A stretch of DNA of 64,000 bases from Hypoxylon rubiginosum (lineage: Eukaryota; Ascomycota; Sordariomycetes; Xylariales; Hypoxylaceae): contig CADCXA010000016.1 in assembly GCA_902806565.1 (NCBI GenBank), forward strand, positions 124,001 through 188,000, written 5' to 3'. The notes beneath the pieces were generated by a model. It saw only the letters and a list, made by a program, of their open reading frames with translations, was not told the DNA's origin and did not search any database. This document shows, one piece after another, positions 10,756-23,300 of this stretch. The position numbers were made by a program, and so were the translations under genes. Position 1 is the stretch's first letter. Each line of letters opens with the position of its first letter.

Positions 10756-13300
10756 GTATCATCTTGTCTCGTAGTTTGGCAGAGTGGGCACCTGGCAAAG
10801 ATCAGTAACAACGTGGGTACGGCAGGCCAAGGTTTTAAGAATCAACTATATGACTACTCTCAAACATGGCGGCGTCTATATTTATCAGCTTTTTAAATCA
10901 CCTCTCCGCCCCTGTCGCGAACCCCGTAAAGCTGAAGCTAGAGTTTGTTTCGAGGACATGTGAAAGGCTTATTTAATGCTCAAAGCTCATTTCCAATTCT
11001 GGAAAGTATAGCACTGGCATGCCAGCACTTAGCCTTCTGGGGTAGTATCGCCGATACACCCACCAAAGCGAACAGAACCCAGGAGCTTAACGAGTGGTTA
11101 AGCTGTTGGAACTGGAACGAATGAAGAGCTCTAGGCTGTCCATGTTTATTTGCCTTGACCAATCTCATCGACGCAACGGAAACCCCCACGCGTTAAAACA
11201 GACAGACAGAGAGAAAGCTAATCCATGGCACATGGTCACATGCGCCCCCTGACGACAGCGTTTCGTAGATCCTAGGAATGGAGGGTCCTATGTACAGTAC
11301 ATCCCAACCCTCGCCGACTTGGTATACCCGCCCACCCCTATCGTAGAGGCAGAGAGGTCAAACTTTCCATAACGCTTTTAGCTCTTGACACCATCTTCTC
11401 GACACGGTGTGCTGGGTTCTGCAGTAGGAGGAATCCTCTAGTACGAAGGAGAGTGGAAATGCATCCGTAATACCGGCTGTACTTACCTCATTCTTGATAG
11501 ATGAAAAAAACGAGGATAATATAAAATAATAGCTAGTCGTTCGTAATCCATTCAACTACATATACGTGTGGGGTTTCGGATGCAACCTCACCGACCAACC
11601 ATGGCTTATATGTAGCTGTGTTTATCGTCTATTATTACGCAGCCAAGGCAATGCCAATGTCTAGTCCGGATAGCTGTCTGGGCCTCTCATTCAGCCTTAC
11701 ACGACGGCCAAAGATACGGCGACTGCAAAGACATTTAAAATTCTAGGAGCAAGTAGTTATTTAGTCTTCGATATATATACGTTTTTTCTTCTCTTCTTGT
11801 TATCAGCCTTCACTAGGGAAATATAATGAACACCATCATACCCCGCAGCTAGGTCTTTGTCGCCGGTATGCGCCAAAATCGACGGCTGAGCCTCCAGAGA
11901 AAGAGTGCGGATAGGAGTTATGATGTACATACCTAGTAGTAGGCTGGCTGGATGGCGGCTGGGTGCATCAGATCCCTAGCTTGGCAACTAGGCACGAGAA
12001 GAAAAAGCCTCTCTATATTTTGATGATCGACGGCTCAAGTTGTGACTTTTAGTCGTCCCGCCAAGCAACTGGCGAGGAATTAATAGCGCAATCTAGATAA
12101 GCTGTCAGATGGAGGCAATATTAGCACCGCTTCCGCAGCGTTGGCGCGCCGCAAAATGACACTTAATGAGACGTACTATGTATGTAGGCAAGCTAGGCAA
12201 GCTAGGTAACCCTACCGTACGCATAACGCAACCTCTATTGCATCCTAGGTCGGGGGTACGAGCCAGCGAGCCAAGACGGTGGGAAGCATAGAGGGGGAAA
12301 TGTCCGTTTATTAGTTGTTAGTAAGATGTATATCGTTTTTCGTACTATAGCGTTATCAGTTCCACCTCGATCAAAACGAAACAATAGTCTGTGACAGTCA
12401 TGAAGAAGGAAAAGTGAGAGCCAAGACGCTCGTGGTCTCTATCTCCTTTTATTAGTGATACCTACACGCAACCAAGAGGTCTTGACCGCCATTGACCGCC
12501 ATTGTTACCTGCCTCTCCGGAGTATCTCTTCAGAGTCTCTCCAGCTTGGCTGATGCGGTCGGAGACGCAGACGGTATAGGATTGGACGCACGCCCAGAGA
12601 TTCTGTCAGAACCATAAGGTGTGTTCCCACCCGACTTAGGCGTTATAATGGATATACCTAAGATGATGTAATTGTATGAATTTCCTCGTCAGCAGATTGC
12701 CCGGATAGGTAAGCTATACATGCTATACATGCGTACCTCACCCACTGCTTCTTCTATACGTTCCAAGTTAGTGCCTATCACTCTCACCCGCTTTGCATAA
12801 TGCAACAATAACAATTGGCTCGAGTTGAGTCACTACTAAGCTACCTACATGTCGAACATGTGTTGTATTGTACAAGAGAGAGAAAATAAAAGGTTCCATG
12901 GCCGAGGTGAAATCTGAGAAATATGAGAATCTAATTTTAATAAAGAAAAATGAAGACAAGATGCCCCCTCAACAGAAACTCAACAGAAACCTACCCGAAT
13001 TAGGTAACAGACTATAGTAAACACTCGTAGCTATTGGACAAGTGGAAAACAGCTACTCTATTCGGCTCTTCTGATTGGACAATTCAACAAGGACGAGCGA
13101 GACACAGCAGGATACTTACATATCCAAGCTACAATAAATGCTACCTCGGTGTCTTTCTCTTTCTACTCTACTACGTATTCCTCACTTCGTCTCTCTCTTC
13201 CACATATGTGACGGTGACGGTGACGGTACAACTCTACTCTGCAGAAGAGGCAAGGATATAAGCCGCGGAAGCAGCATGCTCGATGACAGGGATATGCTCG

Positions 13301-13318
13301 CAGCAGCAGCAGCAGCAG
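13301..13318. repeat. (CAG)6 microsatellite
   Basis: Six perfect CAG units in intergenic DNA. It is open in several short frames but belongs to no recognised gene. Confidence 0.9.
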
Positions 13319-14090
13319 TTAATAGCTCAACCTTGGAAGAGACTCGTGCTTGAGGTGTATTTTTCCTGCAGAATGCTTCCTGCTGCTTTGACTTTCTCCC
13401 ACCTTGACCCCGCCAAAGAACCCCGCCGTGCATCTTCCCCCTTGTCCACTACTACCAGGATTGCCCCCAAGCTCGTGCCTGTTCTATACCCAAGTAGGCC
13501 TTGGTAGGTACTCTTACAGAATACAGAACCACAACCCTGACACCCCGACTTAATCAGAGTCTGGAAAGTCTGGAACTGGAACTGGAACTGGAAGCAAAAT
13601 CTATTCGGGTACCCATGTACCGAAAATGCGTAATTCAAATTGACCGTCGACTCTTTTGAACTTGTTCGTTCAACTCTCGCTCCTCGCTTCTTATTTCTCA
13701 GCGAACTAGCACGGTCAAAAGCTAGACCCCTCACCTACCGAGGTACCTTTACCTACTTACCCTTGCAAGTAGAATATAGAAGATATTCAAAGATCTGCCG
13801 CAGCAAACCGCAACCCCCGTGGGATATCCACGGATCTAAGTATGATACCCCTTGACAGGTATTGTACAATACAGACGCGGGTGGTAGGCATATACATACC
13901 ATACATAATGTACCTACACACATGTTGGTATCCAGTAGGGCTCGGAGCTCACCTTAGAGCCCCAGAAGTTTTACCTTACTGTTGCCCCATCCGGTCAACT
14001 CGGACTGTGTTCGGCAAGCCGTATTGGCTGTTTCATCAAAGCTATTTTCCTAACGCTAAGTAACTCAGACTCGGTACTCGGTAGACCAGA

Positions 14091-14118
14091 GCAATGAGCA
14101 ATGAGCAATGAGCAATGA
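14091..14118. repeat. (GCAATGA)4 tandem repeat
   Basis: Four perfect copies of a heptamer, about 820 nt before the pyruvate carboxylase ATG. Each copy carries an ATG followed at once by an A/G. If transcribed, it would place several upstream start codons in the leader. Confidence 0.9.
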
Positions 14119-14936
14119 GTAAACGTGTGCGGCCGCAACGAGAGTGCCTTGCCAGCTTGCCCTCGTTGGCCCTGGTCATACTTCGTACCTTGTCGGCTTA
14201 TCCTGACAGCTTGTACTGGCAACTCGGCAGGGGTGAGACAAAGAAGAAGCTGATCATGCCTCCGAGAAAAAAAGGGAGACAGAGGGAAAAGGAGAAAAAA
14301 ACAGAATAATCCCCTCAACGCGCAACCCGCCAACCCTCAACATCCATCCCGCTTGCCCGTCTGTGGTTTATGCAGCCGAGTGCCTCCTGTGCCCGTACCA
14401 GTACTAGACTATATCGAGGGTAGTGTACAACAAAGTAGAATTTGGCGCTACCTTCTTGCATCAAACCTCTTGGCCTCAAGCTTAAGGTGGGAAGCTTTAA
14501 GAAGGCTTCGGGTCCCTCCCCGAGTCATCACATTTCATCTTTTCTGCTCTCCTCCAACTTTTCCGCTCTTATATGCGTACCACTTCCTAGCCGGGACATA
14601 GAGAGCTGAGCTTGCTTATCCTCACCTTGGACCTGGTGTGCTTGATCATCACAGATCACAGGCCTGAATTATCCCTCGTTTGTCCTTGTGCGGCGTTTCC
14701 CATCACACCCCACATTCCTAGAGCTAGCCAGCTAGCTTTGACTCTTACATATACGTCAGCGTAGACGAAGGGGAGGGCATTGAACACCACCCCACCAAAC
14801 TAATCTTCGGACATCTGAGCTCACCTGGACTGGACAATATCACCTCTATACGTCACTAATAAGCATCGTGTTACCTCCCAACTATTTCCACGAGCCTCCA
14901 ACCCCCTTGCTCCGTTAACATCTCTACTCGGCCAAG

Positions 14937-17900
14937 ATGGATTTCCAAGACATTGAGGACATAGAGGCCGCCCAGGCTGCCGCGGCTGCCGCAGCTGCCG
15001 CCAGCGACAACGAGGAGGTCTTCGAGGAGGAGTTGGCTCCGCCTAAAGGGGGCAAGACGGCGCACCATATTCGCGCAAACAGCTCCATTATGCATTTGAA
15101 GAAGCTGCTTGGTAAGTCAGATTTTCACGGGCCTCACGGCTGTCACGCTGTCACTATTCGGATCCAGCATCATCTCGTGTGTCGTGTGTCGTGTCAAGCT
15201 TGCTAACCATACTCTTCTAAATATAGTGGCTAACAGAGGAGAAATTCGTAAGTACCACCGTCTTATGCGTGTTTGAGACAACCTGTGAGCTTCTTGCTAA
15301 CCTTGAATAGCTATTCGTGTACGACTTCACTACCAATTCCCCCATTAGATACGTTACTCAATTGCTAACAAATGATTTCCGAGTATTAGATCTTTAGAAC
15401 GGTACGTCGAGATTCAATCAACCCCGCTAAGCCGCCGCGGGGTCTATCTGATCCAGATCGCTGACTTAGCTTAGGCTCATGAATTGTCGCTACACACGGT
15501 CGCAGTTTTCAGGTAAGGGAAGGCTAGTAAAAATTGTTGCCTGAACATTCTGAAAGCTAATTGGATTTAGTTATGAGGACCGCCTTAGCATGCATCGGCA
15601 GAGTATGTACCTCCTAGCTACTAAGCTACTAAGCTACTAAGCTACTAAGCTACTAAGCTACTAAGCTACCAAGCTGCAATACGGTGGCATTGTCACAATA
15701 CCAGAATACTAACGTGCATACAGAGGCCGACGAAGCCTACGTCATTGGTAAACGGGGTCAATATACCCCTGTCGGTGCCTACCTTGCCGGTGACGAGATC
15801 ATTAAAATAGCCCTGGAACATGGTGTCCAAATGATCCATCCTGGTAGGTTATTGTACCTGGTATTTCAAGATTGGGGGCTATCATTACTAACTGTTTCTG
15901 TTAGGGTACGGGTTCCTATCAGAAAATGCCGAGTTTGCGCGAAACGTCGAGAAAGCTGGTCTCATCGTAAGTAAATTAATTATTTTGTTCTTGTTCTTGT
16001 TTTGCATCCCCTCTTAATTCCGAAACTCCGGCTAACGTGCTACCTCGCACAGTTTGTCGGTCCCTCACCCGACGTTATCGACGCTCTGGGTGACAAAGTC
16101 TCGGCTCGAAGGCTTGCTCTTGCTGCGAAAGTCCCCGTCGTACCCGGAACCGAGGGTGCGGTAGAGAGGTTTGAAGAAGTCAAGAAATTTACCGACGAAT
16201 ATGGATTTCCTATTATCATCAAGGCTGCATTTGGTGGTGGCGGCCGAGGTATGAGAGTGGTGCGGGAGCAAGCTACTCTCCAAGAGTCCTTTGAGAGAGC
16301 TACCTCGGAGGCCAAGACGGCGTTCGGAAATGGCACGGTGTTCGTGGAGCGCTTCCTGGACAAGCCCAAGCACATCGAGGTCCAGCTCCTCGGTGACAAC
16401 CACGGCAACATCGTGCACCTGTACGAGCGTGACTGCTCGGTCCAGCGGAGACATCAAAAGGTGGTTGAGATCGCACCCGCCAAGGATCTTCCCGCAGAGA
16501 CCCGAGACGCCATTCTGGCCGACGCAGTCAAGCTAGCTAAGTCCGTAAACTACCGAAATGCCGGTACCGCGGAGTTCTTAGTCGACCAGCAAAACCGCTA
16601 CTACTTCATTGAAATCAACCCGCGTATCCAGGTCGAGCATACCATTACCGAGGAAATCACCGGTATTGATATCGTCGCCGCTCAGATCCAAATTGCCGCG
16701 GGTGCCTCGCTACAGCAGCTCGGTCTAACTCAGGACCGAATCTCGACGCGAGGCTTTGCCATCCAGTGCCGAATTACCACGGAGGATCCCTCCAAGCAGT
16801 TCCAACCCGACACCGGCAAGATCGAGGTGTACAGATCCGCCGGTGGCAATGGAGTACGTCTCGATGGTGGTAACGGATTCGCTGGCGCCGTCATCACCCC
16901 GTACTATGACTCCATGTTGGTCAAGTGCACGTGCCACGGCTCAACCTACGAGATCGCGCGCCGAAAGGTCCTTCGATCTCTGATTGAGTTCCGTGTCCGC
17001 GGTGTCAAGACCAATATCCCATTCCTTGCATCGTTGCTTACCCACCCGACCTTCATCGACGGCAACTGCTGGACCACCTTCATCGACGATACCCCTCAAC
17101 TGTTCGACCTTATTGGAAGTCAGAACCGTGCCCAGAAGCTTCTAGCTTACCTTGGTGACATTGCCGTCAACGGAAGCAGCATCAAGGGTCAGATCGGCGA
17201 GCCCAAGTTCAAGGGCGACATCATCCTTCCCGAACTCTTCAAAGCCGACGGCTCGAAGCTCGATGTATCTCAACCCTGCACGAAGGGATGGAGACAAATC
17301 ATTCTCGAGCAAGGTCCGAAGGCATTTGCTAAGGCCGTTCGCCAATACAAGGGCTGCCTGCTGATGGACACCACCTGGCGTGATGCTCACCAGTCTCTTC
17401 TTGCTACCCGTGTCCGAACAATCGACCTTCTGGGAATTGCGAAGGAGACAAGCCACGCCTTGAGCAACCTGTACAGCTTAGAATGTTGGGGAGGTGCTAC
17501 CTTCGATGTCGCCATGCGTTTCCTCTACGAGGACCCATGGGATCGTCTTCGCAAGATGCGAAAGGCCATTCCCAACATTCCCTTCCAAATGCTTCTTCGA
17601 GGAGCAAATGGTGTAGCGTATGCTTCGCTCCCCGACAATGCCATTGAGCATTTCGTCGACCAAGCGAAGAAGGTCGGTGTCGACATCTTCCGTGTCTTCG
17701 ACGCCCTAAACGATATCAATCAGCTCGAGGTCGGTATCAAAGCCGTTCAGAAAGCTGGTGGTGTTGCGGAAGGGACAGTGTGTATCTCTGGTGACTGTAA
17801 GTATTCCCTTCTCTTCTTACTCAAACCCGTCCTCCCTCTCTTCCTCTTATCGGTTTTGGGGGTGAAGATGCCCTGATCGAAGTCGTGAGAATGGCTTAAG

Positions 17901-19431
17901 AGTTTTTACTCCCAAGATATCTCAGCCCCCATTTATTTTAATTTAGGAAATAATGACTAACTTTTATAGTGTTAAACCCCAAGAAAAAGTACAATCTCGA
18001 GTACTACTTGGACTTGGTTGACAAGTTGGTGGCATTGGACATTGATGTCCTTGGTATCAAGGATATGGCCGGTGTCCTCAAGCCTCGTGCTGCTACTCTT
18101 CTGATCGGAGCTATCCGGAAGAAGTACCCGGACCTGGCGATCCACGTGCACACGCACGACTCTGCTGGTACCGGTGTCGCTTCCATGGTTGCTTGCGCTC
18201 AAGCTGGCGCCGATGCCGTCGATGCTGCCACTGACAGTCTGTCTGGAATGACGTCTCAGCCCAGCATCAACGCCATCATCGCGTCGCTCGAGGGCAGCGA
18301 CCAAGACCCCGGCCTAAACCCCTCCCACGTCCGTGCTCTTGATTCCTACTGGTCGCAGCTTCGTCTGCTGTACTCGCCTTTCGAGGCTCACCTTATCGGC
18401 CCTGACCCCGAAGTCTACGAGCACGAGATTCCTGGTGGTCAACTGACCAACATGATGTTCCAAGCCGCCCAGCTTGGCCTCGGCTCTCAATGGGCCGAAA
18501 CCAAGAAGGCTTACGAGCACGCGAATGATCTCCTTGGTGACATCGTCAAGGTCACACCCACCTCCAAGGTGGTCGGTGATTTGGCACAATTCATGGTCTC
18601 CAACAAGCTTTCGTCCCAAGATGTCGTAGATCGCGCCGCCGAGTTGGACTTCCCCGGCTCGGTTCTTGAGTTCCTCGAAGGCATGATGGGTCAGCCGTAT
18701 GGTGGATTCCCCGAGCCTCTGCGTTCGAGGGCCCTAAGAGGCCGTCGAAAGTTCGACAAGCGACCTGGTCTGTACCTGGACCCCGTCGACTTCAAGAAGA
18801 CGCGCTCCGAGCTTACACAGAAATGGGGACATATTACCGAGACCGATGTCGCCTCTTTTCTCATGTACCCCAAGGTATATGACGACTTCAAGAAGTTCGT
18901 GCAGAAGTTCGGTGACCTATCCGTGTTACCAACCAAGTATTTCCTCTCGGCGCCACAAATCGGCGAGGAATTCCACGTTGAGCTAGAGAAGGGCAAGGTT
19001 CTAATCCTAAAGTTACTGGCTGTTGGTCCTCTGTCGGAGAACACTGGCCAGCGAGAAGTCTTCTATGAAATGAATGGTGAAGTGCGGCAGGTCACTGTTG
19101 ACGACAAGAAGGCCAGCGTCGAGAACGTCAGCCGGCCCAAGGCTGACCCCGGTGACACCAGCCAGGTCGGTGCCCCAATGGCTGGTGTCTTGGTCGAGTT
19201 GAGAGTCCACGAAGGCTCTGATGTCAAGAAGGGAGACCCTCTCGCTGTACTCAGCGCCATGAAGATGGTAAGGATACCCTCTTGTGTATACGCACGTGAA
19301 CATGTTGCTAATAGTTATGCCAGGAAATGGTTATCTCGGCCCCGCACAACGGCAAAGTGGCCGGCCTTCAAGTCAGGGAGGGCGATTCGGTTGACGGATC
19401 GGACTTGGTGTGCAAGATTACGAAGGCGTAA
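14937..19431 (+). CDS. pyruvate carboxylase
   Basis: Biotin enzyme that makes oxaloacetate from pyruvate, bicarbonate and ATP (anaplerosis); cytosolic in most fungi. I read 11 exons: 14937-15111, 15227-15247, 15311-15318, 15390-15401, 15475-15512, 15571-15602, 15724-15843, 15905-15966, 16053-17796, 17970-19267 and 19324-19431. Together they encode 1205 aa, the usual fungal length. Exons 2-4 are 21, 8 and 12 nt and spell VANRGEIPIRIFRT with their neighbours. Domains: acidic, Ala-rich N tail (1-~45), biotin carboxylase with ATP-grasp loop GGGGRG near 218, carboxyltransferase from about 593 (MDTTWRDAHQSLLATRVRT, then GIKDMAGVLKP), and C-terminal biotinyl domain with AMKM ending at residue 1170 (Lys-1169 biotinylated). 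The last intron falls directly after AMKM. It converges on the clathrin gene. Confidence 0.97.
15617..15672 (+). repeat. (GCTACTAA)7 octamer repeat inside an intron
   Basis: Six perfect copies of GCTACTAA followed by one variant (GCTACCAA) lie inside the sixth intron of pyruvate carboxylase (15603-15723). The unit CTACTAAG resembles a fungal branch-point sequence, so the intron carries a ladder of possible branch sites. Confidence 0.93.
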
Positions 19432-20358
19432 TCGCAGACTGCTCGTCATAGGATAACCAATCGCTTTCGGTATGATTTTAACAGTGGAGCAACGGCAATG
19501 GATATGTCTAAGGGTTTCAGCTGGTGCGTGTTTTTAAGGATAGGAGACGGATTCTCCAGGTGGGAGCGGACTTCTCTCATCGTTTATGCCTTTGCTGCGA
19601 AGCTTTTCTTCTTCTCTCCATGACAGGCAAACAAAATTACCCTACATCACTATAACATACTTTCAATTGAATCGTTTCCTACGTACCTACCTAACTAGGC
19701 CTGACGTTCTCTCATGAATAAACTTGATAAGATGAAGCTTCGTCCTCTCATAAATATGAAAAGAGGTAAAAGGGTGAATTATTTGCGAAATTTACTGCTC
19801 TGTGCGAGAACCAAGTGACGATCTATAGCTTCTAAGATACGCGCTGTCCTCGACTTCTGCATATCAAATCAATCGCATCTTGAGAAGAGGTAAGACTATT
19901 TGCTCCAAGCCCACACATTCACGAGGTAATAAAGGTAATAAACCCATAATATGCCAACTTCGTATTGGCTAATCGGCAATGTACTATCATACAAATACAA
20001 CAAAAGTGCAATCTGACCATGACCAGATGCTCCCCCGACAGCGAGATATCTCCTGTGAAGGGTAGGCCTCCACGCCGCGTTCGGTAGTGAACAGATTATG
20101 CACCTTCTCGCAAAGCTCTTCTGGCCCTAGTCTCAGCCAAGACGGTTTCAGATTAGATGTCACATTAACGCAAAATCCATTCAACTTTTTTCTTATGAAC
20201 CCCCTTACAAATCTACAACACTCATAATGAGCATAGGAGGCGGTGGAGCCACCACGTTTTCTGATAGGACCGTCTGAACTTGGCTGTGCCCGACACCCTG
20301 AAGGATCAAGCAAGTAAGGTCATCAAGGACTTAGCAATGCAGAAGCTTAGTGCTTCAT
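19432..20358. other. convergent spacer, pyruvate carboxylase / clathrin
   Basis: The 3' regions of two convergent genes. The 108-codon minus-strand frame at 19987-20313 has no recognisable family and is probably chance. No other structure is seen. Confidence 0.5.
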
Positions 20359-23300
20359 TCAGAAGCCGAAGCCGGTAGGTTGGGGTGTAAACCCATTGGT
20401 TTGTGCGAACGGAGCCGGAGACACTCGTCCACCCCCGGAAGCAGGTCCAGCGGTGATCATGAGACGGTTGCCACCTAGAATAGGCGTCTGATCCTCATGC
20501 TTCTCCTGGGCACTCTCCTTGGCCTTTCGCGCTTCGTTGTCAGCTTTCAGCGTTGTAATCTCCTTGGTCTGCTGGCAAAGAAGGTTGATCATATACGGCA
20601 TAGTGAAGTCGTTCAGACCGTGACGCCAGGACAGTTCGAGGACCGTGTCCGGGCGAATGAGATCATAGCACGCATAGAGCATACCAACGTAGCATTCGCG
20701 GCTACCAATGTCAACAAACTAGGAAGATAGTTAGCACATATAAAACTGTCTACTGAGGATGTGAAGGACTTACGTAGCGGAGCAGCTCCTCAACAACTTC
20801 GGACTTGCTAGAGATGGCGGCCGTCTCGATGGCGTCCTTGTACAGCTTGTCCTGCTTCGACAAGGCAATAGACTTTTCCCATCTCTTGGTTTTACGGTAT
20901 ATGTTCGCCGCAATCTGTCTAAAGAAGATAAGATCATGCTTCTCCAGGCGGGACGCAAGATCGACGGGGTCGTAGTTGTCGTAGTTTTCTGCAGAGTCTC
21001 GCAGAGTCTTATAGTCTTCCTCCTCGATTAGGAGATCGTTGATGGCATCATTTACCGTTCGCTTGTTCTGAGTCTGGACATTGAGCAGGAAGGGTTTGAT
21101 TAGCGGCAGGTTGTCGGACTTCTGGAACATCCGAACAACACGGTTAACGTCAATACGCGGAGTGAGGGCCTGGAGAAGATCTGTCAAGAGCGACGGATGC
21201 TGCTCTAAGTAAAAGTTGATAGCTCGGTAGTAGATCTCTAAGTTAGCAACCTTGACAACAATGTCCTTGAACTGCTGATGCTCCCAGGAGTTTTGCGCTC
21301 GCTCCATGACGGCGAGAGCCGCGTTGTCGAATTCGTCGTAATGGTAGTAGCAGAAGACCAACTCGGGCCATAGGTTAGCATCCTCACAAGCACGAATTAG
21401 CTTGGGTAGGTTCATTCTGCTCCAGAACAGCTTAATGTGCTCCATGAGTCTCTCCGGATGGTATCTCGAAAGCGCGATGCCCAACTCGGTGAACATGCCC
21501 ATGTGGGCACGTTCAAGACCCAGTCCCTGTTCAAGAAGGTCGATAAGCTCATCGAAGTAGCCCTCATTTTCGTATTGCTTAACAAGAGCTTGCAGCTGCT
21601 CGGCGTCAACAATCAAATTGAGGCCGCAAATCTTGGCAAGTCGGAACTCTCTCTTAGCAACACACGCCGCGTGAACCTGATTCCAGACCTTAATGTTGTT
21701 TGCCTTGCGAGCACACTCAACAGCCGCCTGGTAGTCTTCAAGGTGAACAAGAGTTGTGGCAAGCTTGGACCAGTTGGAGATGCTGGTGTAAAATATCTTG
21801 GCGGCCTGATGAAAGCCCTCTTCAGCAGCCTTGTCACCAGATTCCTCGACATTGGCTACATTGGTTCCCCGGAGGAAATCTTCTAGCTCTCCCAGCTGAT
21901 CAAGTCGGGCGTAGCAGAAGGCAAGAGCGGTGTCGATCGGGGGTTCTCGGAGAGTCTTGCGTGCCATACGGAGATACTTGACCAGTTCCTCATCCTTTCC
22001 GGCGTGTGTTGCAACCTCAATAACTTCAGAGTAGTTGCGGGGGTCGCTAGCCCTGATGTATGACTCGATAGCATCCGCCACTCGAAGGCCATCGAGTTGA
22101 GCTTTAGCAACTATACTCCAGACCTCCGGGACATCAATATCATCGGCGAATGCACTCGCACGGTCGATACTGACAATGTGCTCAACTAGCACTTCGACAG
22201 CTGCTGTCTTGTTGTCGACCTTTTTGTATATCTCGAAAGCCTCTTCGTAAAGACCAACGTCGATACATAGCTGTGCACACTCATCGGGGTTGAAGGAGTC
22301 GAGACGATGGATGTAATCCATTACTCTTCCCTTATCGGCTCTTGCTGCAGTAAGCATAAGCAGGTTTTGCAGACTCGGGTTGTCGTTGAACGGCGATGGC
22401 TCCAAGACTATCTTCTCCAATAGTTCGATGAGCTCACCAGGGAGGTCGGCTGCCAAGAACGAGGCGACAGCTTCAGACACCTTGGCAGGGTCGTTGCTTT
22501 CAGGAACAGCCGTCGCCACGACCTGGTCAATGACAGACCTGCGATGGATGTTGTTCTCGCTGAGGACAAATGTCCATAGCTCCCGATCCGAACGGTCCAG
22601 TACGTACCGGGCTTGAGCACGATACATAGAGTTCTCGTTGGTAATGTTAATCAACTCGAGGTCGTTCTGACCCTTCTGATATGCGATGAATGCCAAATTC
22701 GGGTCGCGCTTCTCGCAGTATTTACCGACGCTCAAGGTATCGTACTGGTCGTTCTCCTTAAGGAACTTCTCAGGGTTATTGTTGGAATCAATATAGATCT
22801 TCGCAAGGGCATTGAAGACAGCCTGCTGCTGGTTGCCGGCGGCCAGGGTAGCCTCCAAGAATGGCAACAACAGCTTCAGTCGGTTGCGCGTCTCGACCTC
22901 GTGCACTAGCGCATCAATGGGAATTGATGCAGGGTTGACGGTGGAGAGGAGGTTCTTGATTACAGACTCGTCGCAGTCCACGTCAAGCAGACCACCGATG
23001 ACCTCGGGGGTTCTGCTAGGGTTGACACGCTGCACATAAACCTCGATCGCATTGAAGCGCTGGTTCTGGTACAAGTATAGGATCAAGTCGTGGACGAAAT
23101 TGTGTCTATCGCAGACAATGATCAACGGAAGCATTTCAGTAAGCTTAGCTTCTTTGAGGAAGTTCTTGACCTTCTCCGGGTTGTAATAGTTGCTATCTCT
23201 GGCAATTCTCTCGACTTCGTTGAACTGACCCAACTTGGTAGCCGATTCGATGTATTTGAAATGAACATCTGCGTCTTGGGACATATTGACGATACTACCA

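Larger units (their letters stand above)
10299..14936. other. 4.6 kb gene-poor region upstream of pyruvate carboxylase
   Basis: No frame here has a recognisable family, a good splice context or coding-like composition. It contains short tandem repeats (GTGTC at 10731, CAG at 13301, GCAATGA at 14091), several TAGGTA/CTAGGTA motifs and pyrimidine-rich stretches. The right end is likely the long promoter and leader of pyruvate carboxylase. A non-coding transcript cannot be excluded. Confidence 0.5.

Noticed and set aside
10299..19431. MPC1 and pyruvate carboxylase as a functional gene cluster
   Set aside because: Both use pyruvate, but they are 4.6 kb apart, in different compartments, and two genes are too few to claim a cluster.
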